The notes beneath the pieces were generated by a model. It made no database searches. It was not told the DNA's origin and worked only from the letters and a program-made list of their open reading frames with translations. A stretch of 52,023 bases of DNA from Streptomyces gossypii (GTDB taxonomy: Bacteria; Actinomycetota; Actinomycetes; Streptomycetales; Streptomycetaceae), in NCBI RefSeq assembly GCF_025165795.1, contig NZ_JAJAGO010000023.1, forward strand, positions 1 through 52,023, read 5' to 3'. Position numbers and translations under genes: made by a program. Shown one piece after another: positions 25,891 through 33,770 of this stretch (the first letter of the stretch is position 1; every line of letters begins with the position of its first letter).

Positions 25891-25904
25891 CTCCCGGGCG
25901 GGAG
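25891..25904. terminator. Small hairpin after the DUF4307 gene
   Basis: CTCCC-GGGC-GGGAG lies 8 bp beyond the stop of the DUF4307 gene on the minus strand. Short stem; weak candidate. Confidence 0.35.
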
Positions 25905-25911
25905 CCGGTGC

Positions 25912-26310
25912 TCAGCTCTCCGCGCCCTCGCAGCTCACCAGTTCGGCGGTGACCGCGCGCGCCGTGGTCCGTACGGTGACCACCGTGTCCACCCGGCTCT
26001 CGGCGCCGTCGATGCGGACGGCCTTGCGGCCGACCTCCCTGCCGTTCTCCTCCATGGCGCGCAAGGTGCAGACACCGTCCGCGTCCTGGTCCTTCCGGAC
26101 CTCCACATGCGCCTCGACGGCCTCGTCCGAGACCACCTTGAACTTGATCAGCTCACCGCTGACGTCCGTCCCGCTGATGTAGGAGACGCCGAACCAGCCG
26201 ATGATCCCGAGGAGCCCGGTGCCCAGAACCGCACCCACGATCTTCAGCCGACGGTCCGCGACCGCGTCGGCGGAGCGGCCGTAGCGGCCCGCTGGGGGCT
26301 CCTGCTGCAC
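25912..26310 (-). CDS. DUF4307-type small membrane protein
   Basis: A 132-residue protein with a short Pro/Arg N-terminus, one membrane helix (about 25-45, IVGAVLGTGLLGIIGWFGVSYI) and an extracytoplasmic beta-rich domain with two cysteines that could pair (CTL and SCEG). It matches the actinobacterial DUF4307 pattern. It is divergent from mca, a neighbour I recall in other streptomycetes. No function is known. Confidence 0.85.
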   Translation of the reverse strand: MQQEPPAGRYGRSADAVADRRLKIVGAVLGTGLLGIIGWFGVSYISGTDVSGELIKFKVVSDEAVEAHVEVRKDQDADGVCTLRAMEENGREVGRKAVRIDGAESRVDTVVTVRTTARAVTAELVSCEGAES

Positions 26311-26437
26311 GAAAACCTGCCCTTTTGCTGTGGACGGAGGAGAAGAGGGGCGGGAAGGGGAATAGACGGCATGCTGCTTCGGTCACTATAGAAGCCGTCT
26401 GAAGTGACGAGATGACGAGGACCGGGTTTTGACAGTC

Positions 26438-27310
26438 ATGACTGAACAGCTGCGACTGATGGCCGTGCACGCGCACCCCGACGACGAGTCGAGCAAGGGC
26501 GCCGCGACCATGGCGAAGTACGTGTCCGAGGGGGTGGATGTGCTGGTCGCGACCTGCACGGGTGGCGAGCGAGGCTCCATCCTCAACCCCAGACTCCAGG
26601 GCGACGCCTATATCGAGGAGCACATCCACGAAGTCCGCAAGAAGGAGATGGACGAGGCCCGCGAGATCCTGGGCGTCAAGCAGGCGTGGCTCGGCTTCGT
26701 CGACTCCGGCCTGCCGGAGGGCGACCCGCTGCCCCCGCTGCCGGAGGGCTGCTTCGCGCTCCAGGACGTCGAGGCGGCCGCCGAGCCGCTGGTGAAGCTG
26801 ATCCGCGAGTTCAAGCCGCAGGTCATCACGACCTACGACGAGAACGGCGGCTATCCGCACCCCGACCACATCATGACGTACAAGATCTCGGTGGTCGCCT
26901 TCGAGGCCGCAGGCGACCCGGAGCGCTACCCGGACGCCGGGCCCGCCTGGCAGCCGCAGAAGCTCTACTACAACCAGGGCTTCAACCGGCCGCGCACGCT
27001 CGCGCTGCACGAGGGACTGCTGGAGCGGGGCATGGACTCCCCGTACGGCGAGTGGCTGGAGCGCTGGGCATCCTTCCAGAAGCACGAGCGCACGCTCACC
27101 ACGTACGTACCCTGCGGTGAGTTCTTCGAGATCCGGGACAAGGCGCTGGTCGCCCACGCCACCCAGATCGACCCGGACGGGGGCTGGTTCCGGGTCCCGC
27201 TCGAGGTCCAGCGGGAGATCTGGCCGACCGAGGAGTACGAGCTGGCGAAGTCCCTCGTGGACACTTCCCTCCCCGAGGACGACCTCTTCGCGGGCATCCG
27301 CGAGAATTAA
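26438..27310 (+). CDS. mca: Mycothiol S-conjugate amidase
   Basis: A 290-residue LmbE/PIG-L family zinc amidase: AVHAHPDDESSKGA near the N-terminus with the zinc ligands HxxDD, and HPDH in the YPHPDHIMTYK segment. It cleaves mycothiol conjugates of toxins and antibiotics to mercapturic acids. The length and the DDLFAGIRE C-terminus match Mca rather than MshB. ATG 26438 agrees with relatives; a TTG 9 nt upstream is an alternative. A TATAGA hexamer lies at 26,387-26,392. Confidence 0.95.
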   Translation: MTEQLRLMAVHAHPDDESSKGAATMAKYVSEGVDVLVATCTGGERGSILNPRLQGDAYIEEHIHEVRKKEMDEAREILGVKQAWLGFVDSGLPEGDPLPPLPEGCFALQDVEAAAEPLVKLIREFKPQVITTYDENGGYPHPDHIMTYKISVVAFEAAGDPERYPDAGPAWQPQKLYYNQGFNRPRTLALHEGLLERGMDSPYGEWLERWASFQKHERTLTTYVPCGEFFEIRDKALVAHATQIDPDGGWFRVPLEVQREIWPTEEYELAKSLVDTSLPEDDLFAGIREN

Positions 27311-27313
27311 CCC

Positions 27314-27586
27314 ATGAGCCCGACACAGAACATGATCCACCTCCTTCCGCTCGCGGCGAAGGAAGTGGATGACAACAAGGTGACGCCGGGGGTCCTGGGG
27401 TTCCTCGTCTTCGCTGTCATGGGTCTCGCGGTGTGGATGCTGCTGAAGTCCATGAACACGCAGATGAAGAAGATCGACTTCGAGGAGGAGGGGGGCCCGC
27501 CTACCGGGCGCGCCTCCAGGGGCGCCCGCATCCCGGCGCCCACCGGCCCGGTCGAGGGCCCGCCCCCGGCCGGGCGGGACGGCTGA
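27314..27586 (+). CDS. Small single-span membrane protein downstream of mca
   Basis: A 90-residue protein starting 3 bp after the mca stop, so certainly co-transcribed. It has a hydrophobic segment (about 27-44, GVLGFLVFAVMGLAVWMLL), a basic/acidic stretch (MKKIDFEEEGG) and a disordered Pro/Gly tail. I recall a small protein in this position in other Streptomyces. Function unknown. Confidence 0.82.
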   Translation: MSPTQNMIHLLPLAAKEVDDNKVTPGVLGFLVFAVMGLAVWMLLKSMNTQMKKIDFEEEGGPPTGRASRGARIPAPTGPVEGPPPAGRDG

Positions 27587-27596
27587 CGGTCTTCGT

Positions 27597-27614
27597 CGGT
27601 CGATGCCTCGACCG
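27597..27614 (+). terminator. Hairpin after the mca operon
   Basis: A perfect 7-bp stem CGGTCGA with TGCC loop, 10 bp after the small membrane-protein gene. Confidence 0.6.
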
Positions 27615-27730
27615 CCCTCCGGGGCGGGAGGCTCCCCTTCCGTCGACGGATTCGTCCGTTCGGCCGGGAGGGGAATTCGGGGGTGGGGCGGCGCGTTCTG
27701 GGGTGTAACGCTCCAGGACCGCATGCGACC

Positions 27731-27803
27731 CCGCCCCTGACACCGCTCTGCCCTGAGCGTGCCCGCCCCTGAGCGTGTCCTGCCCCTGACCCTGCGCCTG
27801 AAC
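27731..27803 (+). repeat. Degenerate CCCTGA-rich tandem repeat before msrA
   Basis: About five imperfect copies of a 14-16-bp unit containing GCCCCTGA lie just upstream of msrA. No other gene or site is visible in the 228-bp gap. Confidence 0.5.
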
Positions 27804-27814
27804 CAGGAGCCCCG

Positions 27815-28480
27815 ATGCTGTTCGGCCGCCAAGAGACCCGCCTCCCCACCCCCGACGAGGCCCTCAAGGGCCGCCCCGAGCGCGCGTACCCGGTGCCCGC
27901 CGAGCACACGGTGCTGGGCACCCCGCTGCTCGGCCCCTATCCGGAGGGCATGGAGACCGCCGACTTCGGCCTCGGCTGCTTCTGGGGAGCCGAGCGCAAG
28001 TTCTGGGAGACCGAAGGCGTCTGGACGACGCTGGCCGGATACCAGGGCGGCCACACCGAGCACCCCACCTACGAGGAGGTCTGCTCCGGCCACACGGGCC
28101 ACACCGAGGCGGTGCGTGTCGTGTTCGACCCGTCGAAGGTGTCGTACGAGGCGCTGCTGAAGCTGTTCTGGGAGTCCCACAACCCCACCCAGGGCTTCCG
28201 CCAGGGAAACGACGTCGGCACGCAGTACCGCTCGGCGATCTACACCCACACCCCGGCCCAGGCCGAGGCCGCCGCGGCCTCCCGCGTCGCCTACCAGAAG
28301 GCGCTCTCCGCCGCGGGCCACGGCGACATCACCACCGAGCTGCTTCCGGCCACGGACCGACCCTTCTACCCGGCCGAGGCCTACCACCAGCAGTACCTCG
28401 ACAAGCAGCCCGGCGGCTACTGCGGCATCGGCGGCACGGGCGTCTCCTGCCCCACGGGCATCGCCCCGGCGGACGGCTGA
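27815..28480 (+). CDS. msrA: Peptide methionine-(S)-S-oxide reductase
   Basis: A 221-residue MsrA with the catalytic GCFWG motif (Cys55) in DFGLGCFWGAERKFW, plus GGHTEHPTYEEVCSGHTGHTE and the conserved YHQQYLDK. C-terminal cysteines (GGYCGIGGTGVSC) can act as resolving residues. It repairs oxidised methionine. AGGAG lies a few bases before the ATG. It fits the redox theme of the mca neighbourhood. Confidence 0.95.
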   Translation: MLFGRQETRLPTPDEALKGRPERAYPVPAEHTVLGTPLLGPYPEGMETADFGLGCFWGAERKFWETEGVWTTLAGYQGGHTEHPTYEEVCSGHTGHTEAVRVVFDPSKVSYEALLKLFWESHNPTQGFRQGNDVGTQYRSAIYTHTPAQAEAAAASRVAYQKALSAAGHGDITTELLPATDRPFYPAEAYHQQYLDKQPGGYCGIGGTGVSCPTGIAPADG

Positions 28481-28553
28481 GGTCACAGACAGGGACATAA
28501 CGGCGCTGGGCGGGGCTTCGCGCGCAAGTTAATCAAGCTCTCATGAACGGCCG

Positions 28554-28582
28554 TTGTGACTCGCGGGGACGGAATTTAGGGT
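28554..28582 (+). promoter_or_regulatory. Promoter TTGTGA-N17-TAGGGT of the sulfotransferase operon
   Basis: The -35-like TTGTGA (28,554-28,559) and -10-like TAGGGT (28,577-28,582) are spaced by 17 bp. TAGGGT ends 8 nt before ATG 28591, so the mRNA would be leaderless or nearly so. This argues against the upstream in-frame ATG at 28543. Confidence 0.55.
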
Positions 28583-28590
28583 TGCCGTCC

Positions 28591-30003
28591 ATGAGGATCG
28601 CACGGAAGTTGAACAAAAAACTCGGGTCCGCGACGGGGTTCGAGGTCCGCCGGGCCGGCAGTGGACGGGTTCCGGCTCCGGCGCTCCCGAAGAAGCGGCC
28701 CGCCGAGAGTGGAGCGGCCCCCGGCAAGGGGAAGCCGCCCCAGGTCGACTTCCGCCCACCCACCGATCTCTCGGTCGACCGGCTGCTGAGGCGTCCGGTC
28801 TTCATCATGTCTCCGGTCCGCTCCGGGTCGACGCTGCTGCGGCTGCTCCTCAACGCGCACTCGGAGCTGCACTCCCCCCATGAGCTCCACTTCCGCCGCC
28901 TGGAGGTCCGCAGCGGCACCAAGCTCGCCGAGCGCTCCATGGAGCAGCTCGACCTCCACCGCGGAGACCTCGAACACCTGCTGTGGGACAGGGTGATGCA
29001 CCGCGAGCTGGTCAAGTCCGGCAAGTCGTTCCTCGTGGAGAAGACGCCCAGCAACGCCTTCGCGTACCAGCGTCTCGCCGCCGCCTGGCCCGATGCCCGC
29101 TTCCTCTTCCTGCTGCGGCACCCCGCCTCCATCGCCAAGTCCTGGCACGAGGGCGACCCGGAGAAGCGCACCCCGCAGGAGGCGGAGCTCGACGCGCTCC
29201 GGTACATGCGGGCGACGGAACGGGCCCGCGAGGGCCTCACCGGGCACACCGTCCGGTACGAGGAGCTGACCGAGGACCCGGAAGCCGAACTGCGGAAGAT
29301 CTGCGAGTTCCTCGGCCTCGACTTCGAGCCGCACATGCTGGACTACGGCGCCAAGAGCAGCGGTGACCTGCAGAAGGGCCTCGGTGACTGGAAGGAGAAG
29401 ATCCGCAGCGGTCGCGTCCAGCCCGGCCGGGAGCTGCCACGGGCCCACGAGATCCCCGAGCCGCTGCGTGCGATCAGCGCCGCCTGGGGCTACACACGTG
29501 ACGAGGGCACGGCCGAGGTCACGGCCGGCGGCGGCCCGAAGGCCCATGCGGAGATCTCCCAGGTCTGGCCGCGCGACGGCCGGATTCGGCTGGTCGGCGA
29601 CCTGCACGGCGTGCCCGCCGAGCCGGGCGCGAAGCGGTGGCGGCTGCTGCTGAGCCCGCGCGGAAGGGAGGACGAGCCGCTCAGCTATGACGTGGCGCTG
29701 GACGGGTCGAGCTTCGACGTGTCGGTCCCGGTTATTGACCTGGTGCCCCAGTGGCTCCCCGTCCCCGCGCAGTGGGACATCCACCTCGCGGCTGCCACGG
29801 CGGACGGCGACGGCGGTGAGGCGCGGCTGCGCGCCGGCCGGCATCTGGACGGCGTCAAGGGCAAGAAGAACACGATGGTCTTCCCCTCCCAGGACGCCTC
29901 CGGCGAGGACGGCGCGCTCCAGGTACGGCCGTACTACACGGTCAAGGACAACCTCTCGATCGAGTGCACCGCCGGGCGCGGCGGGACGCGGTCCGCCTCA
30001 TGA
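28591..30003 (+). CDS. Sulfotransferase-family protein with extra C-terminal beta domain
   Basis: A 470-residue protein. The PAPS-binding loop SPVRSGSTLLRLLLN is near residue 77 and a second sulfotransferase signature (FLFLLRHPASIAKSW) near residue 170. After the catalytic domain (about 70-315) comes a beta-rich domain (about 335-465) ending RPYYTVKDNLSIEC, a pattern I associate with accessory domains of actinobacterial wall-glycan transferases; this is from memory. The substrate is unknown. Its stop overlaps the next gene's ATG by 4 nt, so sulfation and glycosylation are probably linked, perhaps on a cell-surface or exported polymer. Confidence 0.85.
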   Translation: MRIARKLNKKLGSATGFEVRRAGSGRVPAPALPKKRPAESGAAPGKGKPPQVDFRPPTDLSVDRLLRRPVFIMSPVRSGSTLLRLLLNAHSELHSPHELHFRRLEVRSGTKLAERSMEQLDLHRGDLEHLLWDRVMHRELVKSGKSFLVEKTPSNAFAYQRLAAAWPDARFLFLLRHPASIAKSWHEGDPEKRTPQEAELDALRYMRATERAREGLTGHTVRYEELTEDPEAELRKICEFLGLDFEPHMLDYGAKSSGDLQKGLGDWKEKIRSGRVQPGRELPRAHEIPEPLRAISAAWGYTRDEGTAEVTAGGGPKAHAEISQVWPRDGRIRLVGDLHGVPAEPGAKRWRLLLSPRGREDEPLSYDVALDGSSFDVSVPVIDLVPQWLPVPAQWDIHLAAATADGDGGEARLRAGRHLDGVKGKKNTMVFPSQDASGEDGALQVRPYYTVKDNLSIECTAGRGGTRSAS

Positions 30004-31184
30004 GAATCCGCTATCTGCTGCTGCACGCCTACGGCCGCGGCGGCACCATCCGTACGGTCTTCAACCAGGCCAACCACATGGCGGCGGCCGGCCATGACGT
30101 CGAGATCGTCAGTGTGGAGAGGCGACGGGAGGAACCGCAGTTCGGCCTCGACGACCGGGTGCGGATCACCACCCTCATCGACCTGCGCCAGGGGGCCGCC
30201 CCCGAGACCGGGCGCGGCCCCCTGGCCCGCTACCGCGCCTCGCGGCGTGCCGTGGACGTCGAGGAAGGGCCGCGCCACATACCGCCGGGTGAGTTCCTCA
30301 ACGACCGGTTCAACCGGCACGTGGAGAAGACGGTCATCGGCTATCTGCGCACGGTGCGCGGCGGAGTGCTCGTCTCGACCCGGCCGGGGCTCAACATCCT
30401 CGTCTCGCTCCACGCACCTCGGGGTGTGGTCCTCGTCGCGCAGGACCACATGAACCTGGGGGTGTACACGAAGGACGTCCAGCGGGCCATCCGCAGCCAC
30501 TACCGCCGTTTCCACGCGGTGGCGGTGCTCACCCACGCCGACCGCGAGGACTACGAGGCGCTTCTGCCCGGTACCCGGATCGTCCGCATACCCAACGCCG
30601 TCCACTCGATGGAGCAGCAGCCTGCGGACTACGGGAGCCGCGTCGCCGTGGCGGCGGGCAGGCTGTTCCCGCAGAAGGCGTTCGACAAACTGGTCCTCGC
30701 CTTCGCCCAGGTGGTGGAGCGGCACCCGGACTGGCAACTGCGCATCTTCGGCACCGGCGAACTCAAGGACGAACTGCGGGCGCTGATCGAGGAGCACCAT
30801 CTCTACAACCACGTCTTCCTGATGGGCCACACCTCCGAGTTGGACGACGAACTGGCCAGGGGCTCCCTGTACGTGCTCAGTTCGCGCTTCGAGGGGCTGC
30901 CGATGGTCATGATCGAGGCGATGACGCACGGGCTACCCGTGGTGAGCTTCGACTGCCCCACCGGTCCGGCGGAGGTCATCACCGACGGCAAGGAGGGGCT
31001 GCTCGTCCCCCCGCGCCAGGTGGAGGGCCTCGCCGACGCGATGGCACAGCTCATGGACGACGAGGGCCTGCGGGCCGACATGGGGGCGGCGGCTCTGGCG
31101 ACCTCGCACTCGTACGCGCCCGAGGTGGTCCACCCGCAGTGGGAGGCGCTCTTCGAGGAGCTGCTCACGGGCGACGCCGGCTGA
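30000..31184 (+). CDS. GT4-family glycosyltransferase
   Basis: A 394-residue GT-B enzyme: N-terminal GRGGTIRTVFNQANHMA loop, central VAAGRLFPQKAFDKLV and the donor-site EX7E motif in SSRFEGLPMVMIEAM, followed by GPAEVI. It is retaining GT4-like. There is no signal peptide, so it acts in the cytoplasm. ATG 30000 overlaps the sulfotransferase stop, and an N-terminal extension to 29,964 was rejected. Donor and acceptor cannot be predicted. Confidence 0.92.
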   Translation: MRIRYLLLHAYGRGGTIRTVFNQANHMAAAGHDVEIVSVERRREEPQFGLDDRVRITTLIDLRQGAAPETGRGPLARYRASRRAVDVEEGPRHIPPGEFLNDRFNRHVEKTVIGYLRTVRGGVLVSTRPGLNILVSLHAPRGVVLVAQDHMNLGVYTKDVQRAIRSHYRRFHAVAVLTHADREDYEALLPGTRIVRIPNAVHSMEQQPADYGSRVAVAAGRLFPQKAFDKLVLAFAQVVERHPDWQLRIFGTGELKDELRALIEEHHLYNHVFLMGHTSELDDELARGSLYVLSSRFEGLPMVMIEAMTHGLPVVSFDCPTGPAEVITDGKEGLLVPPRQVEGLADAMAQLMDDEGLRADMGAAALATSHSYAPEVVHPQWEALFEELLTGDAG

Positions 31185-31271
31185 AGGAGCAGGGGCGGGG
31201 CACCCGGCCCGTCGGAAACGGCGGTTTGCGATCATGGGCCGTCAGCCAGCGACGCGAGAAAGCCGACCGTG

Positions 31272-31952
31272 ATGCCTCCTCTTCCCTCTGCTTCCCCTCT
31301 GCCCGGTGTCCCCGCCGATCCGACCGTGCTGCGTCCGATGCCCGAACAGCCCCGGGTGGTGCTGCTCAAGCCGCTGGTCACGTCGCCGCTGATCGAGGTG
31401 GGCGAGTTCTCCTACTACGACGATCCGGACGACCCGACCGCGTTCGAGACCCGCAACGTGCTGTATCACTACGGTCCCGAGCGGCTGGTCATCGGGAAGT
31501 TCTGCGCGCTGGGCCAGGGCGTGCGGTTCCTCATGAACGGCGCCAACCACCGTGCCGACGGCCCCTCGACGTTCCCCTTCCCGATCATGGGCGGCTCGTG
31601 GTCCGAGCACTTCGACCTGTTCGCGGACCTGCCCAACCGGGGTGACACCGTGGTCGGCAACGACGTGTGGTTCGGGTACCAGTCCGTGGTGATGCCCGGT
31701 GTCCGCATCGGACACGGGGCGATCATCGCCTCCCGCTCCGTGGTCATCGACGACGTCCCCGACTACGGCATCGTCGGCGGCAATCCGGCCCGCCTCATCC
31801 GTCATCGCCACAGCGCCGAGGACGTCACCCGCCTCCTGGCCCTCGCCTGGTGGGACTGGCCCCTAGAGCACCTCACCGAGCATGTCCGCACGATCATGTC
31901 CGGCACCGTCGACGCCCTGGAGGCCGCGGCCCCCACCCCACGCGGGGCCTGA
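31272..31952 (+). CDS. Vat/CatB-type hexapeptide-repeat acetyltransferase
   Basis: A 226-residue left-handed beta-helix acyltransferase. Hexapeptide repeats run from about 70 to 170 (LVIGKFCALGQGVRF, then VVGNDVWFGYQSVVMPGVRIGHGAIIASRSVV), with the loop MNGANHRADGPSTFPF containing the catalytic-type His, and GGNPARLIRHR near the end. These match the xenobiotic acetyltransferases that acetylate streptogramin A or chloramphenicol. GTG 31269 directly before the ATG is an alternative start. It may be resistance-related, or a sugar or wall O-acetyltransferase serving the preceding genes. Confidence 0.88.
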   Translation: MPPLPSASPLPGVPADPTVLRPMPEQPRVVLLKPLVTSPLIEVGEFSYYDDPDDPTAFETRNVLYHYGPERLVIGKFCALGQGVRFLMNGANHRADGPSTFPFPIMGGSWSEHFDLFADLPNRGDTVVGNDVWFGYQSVVMPGVRIGHGAIIASRSVVIDDVPDYGIVGGNPARLIRHRHSAEDVTRLLALAWWDWPLEHLTEHVRTIMSGTVDALEAAAPTPRGA

Positions 31953-32003
31953 CGACCTGCTCCACTGGCCATCGCGCACCAGGTCGTGAGGGCTGTCCCC
32001 TAA

Positions 32004-32166
32004 GAGCCCCTGACAGAATGGGCGGTCGGCTTGCGACGCCTGGCACGCGCGCTCGCCGCGTTGTCGGAGTCGTCCATGTACGCCCAGTACGAGGACGATC
32101 CTCCGCCTTGCGAGCGCACGCACCAGACGCCGCAAGCTGATCGACCGCCCATTGTGTTAGGGGCTC
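32004..32166 (-). mobile_element. MITE-like hairpin element, copy 2 (163 bp, inverted relative to copy 1)
   Basis: This is the reverse complement of the element at 11,290-11,452 with about four substitutions over 163 bp, again flanked by TAA on both sides (32,001-32,003 and 32,167-32,169). It starts GAGCCCCTGACAGAATGG and ends TTAGGGGCTC, and the whole element can fold into one hairpin. It lies between the acetyltransferase gene and the secreted-protein gene and fills most of that 335-bp gap. Confidence 0.85.
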
Positions 32167-32287
32167 TAAGCCCTTGGGGCGTACGGGCAAAGGGCCGGGG
32201 CGAATGGGAGGGCAGCGCTCCGGACAACCCTTTGCCGGGACCGGGTGTCCCACAGGTGTCATATCTCCTTCGGAGGGAATTCACCTG

Positions 32288-33685
32288 ATGTTTCGTCGCA
32301 CACGGCACCGCCGCGTCGTGGTCCTGGCTCCACTGCTCACCACGCTCGTCGGCGGCAGCCTGCTCGCCTCCTCTGCCGAGGCGGACGAACCGGACGGCTC
32401 GGGCGCGGGAGAACAGCCCGTGATCACCGTTTCGGTCAGCCATGACGACCTGGGCCTGCCCGTACCGAGTTCGTCACCCGGCCCCACGCATCTGAGCTGG
32501 GGAATGCAGAAGACCGGTGAGGCCACCGCACGGGACGTCGTCATCACGATGGACCTCACCGGCATCGCCGATTTCGCGACGACGGAACGCGACTGCCCGG
32601 GAGACGTGTGCACCTTCAGCCCCGGTGACGTCTCCGACCCGGACAACGCGGGAGGCATTCTCCCGCTGGAGGTCAAGCCCGGTGCCGAGCTGGGAACCTC
32701 CGGTGAACTGGCCATATCGGGCAGCTCCTCGAACGGGACGGTGCTGGACCGCACCGTGCGGGTCACCGCAGGCAGGGCCGACCTCGTGGTCAACGAGCCG
32801 GAGGACGAGAAGGGCGTCCGGCCCGGAACCACCCTCCACGACCCGGTCACCGTCGGCAACATCGGCAGTCTGGCGGCCGACGGGGTGAGTCTGCGGCTGC
32901 GCTCGACCGCCGGGCTGGAGTACGCGCAGCGCTACTCCAACTGCGTCTACGGCACGGGCGACGACGACGTGAGCTACCACCTCGTCAACGAAGCCGTCTG
33001 CCGCTTCGACACGAAGGTGGAGCCGGGTAAGCAGTACCGGCTGTCGGAACCGGTCGGCCTCGATGTCACAAACCGGGCGCTCAACGAGCTGTTCGACTAC
33101 CGGGCCACACCGGCCAACGGCAGTGCGGCTCGGGCCGGCGGCAGCGAGGGCACGGGGCCGGAGCTGACCCTCGTCCCCGACGGTGCGGCCCCCGCGCAGG
33201 GTGAAGACCAGGCGATGCAGGTGATCGACGTGGACAACACCGCCGATCTGAAGGCCGGCGGCGACCGGGCAACGGGCAAGCCGGGTCAGCTGGTGAACCT
33301 CACCGCGTCACTGCGCAGCAGGGGCCCCGCCACCGTCGACGTCAACCAGGACGACAACCAGCTCGGTGTCATGGTCGACATCCCGAAGGGCACCAAGGCG
33401 GTGGGCATCCCGGAGGACTGCAGCCCCTGGTCGGAGGACGGTCCCGGCCAGCCTGCTCCGGGCAAGCCCGTTTACATCTGCTATGTGCACTCCCCGTTCG
33501 CGAAGGGGGACGTCGAGCACCTGACCTTCGGGCTGAAGATCAAGGCGGGCGCCACCGGTGTCTCCAAGGGTGAGGTGCGGGCCACCACCGTCTACGACCT
33601 GGGCCTGCCGTTCGACCACAACCCGTCGAACAACACCGCCCGGTTGAAGGTCAAGGTGAAGGGCGCGGGCTCAGCCGCACGCTGA
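32288..33685 (+). CDS. Secreted protein with Ig-like/DUF11-like repeats
   Basis: A 465-residue exported protein. A signal peptide (RRTRHRRVVVLAPLL... ending near AEADE, residue 33) is followed by beta-sandwich-like repeats rich in D, G, T and V, with patterns such as VTVGNIGSLAADGVSLRL and LPFDHNPSNNTARLKVKV, typical of conserved-repeat (DUF11/CARDB-like) surface proteins. Cysteines occur in pairs that may form disulphides. GGAGGG lies 8 nt before the ATG. No sortase signal or membrane anchor is visible, so it is probably released. Function unknown. Confidence 0.82.
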   Translation: MFRRTRHRRVVVLAPLLTTLVGGSLLASSAEADEPDGSGAGEQPVITVSVSHDDLGLPVPSSSPGPTHLSWGMQKTGEATARDVVITMDLTGIADFATTERDCPGDVCTFSPGDVSDPDNAGGILPLEVKPGAELGTSGELAISGSSSNGTVLDRTVRVTAGRADLVVNEPEDEKGVRPGTTLHDPVTVGNIGSLAADGVSLRLRSTAGLEYAQRYSNCVYGTGDDDVSYHLVNEAVCRFDTKVEPGKQYRLSEPVGLDVTNRALNELFDYRATPANGSAARAGGSEGTGPELTLVPDGAAPAQGEDQAMQVIDVDNTADLKAGGDRATGKPGQLVNLTASLRSRGPATVDVNQDDNQLGVMVDIPKGTKAVGIPEDCSPWSEDGPGQPAPGKPVYICYVHSPFAKGDVEHLTFGLKIKAGATGVSKGEVRATTVYDLGLPFDHNPSNNTARLKVKVKGAGSAAR

Positions 33686-33686
33686 T

Positions 33687-33731
33687 GCGGGGCCGAGCCG
33701 GGGTTGAGGGGAACATCCCGGCCCGGCCCGC
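33687..33731. terminator. Imperfect GC-rich hairpin between convergent genes
   Basis: GCGGGGCCGAGCCGGG pairs imperfectly with CCCGGCCCGGCCCGC across a 13-nt loop, directly after the secreted-protein gene and before the 3' end of the oligopeptide-transporter operon. Confidence 0.6.
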
Positions 33732-33770
33732 ACTGCCGTACGCGCCGCCCGCCGCCGCTCATCGCAGCCG

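Noticed and set aside
28543..28590. Upstream ATG for the sulfotransferase gene
   Set aside because: It lies upstream of a good TTGTGA-N17-TAGGGT promoter, so it would not be transcribed from it; ATG 28591 begins a more typical N-terminus.
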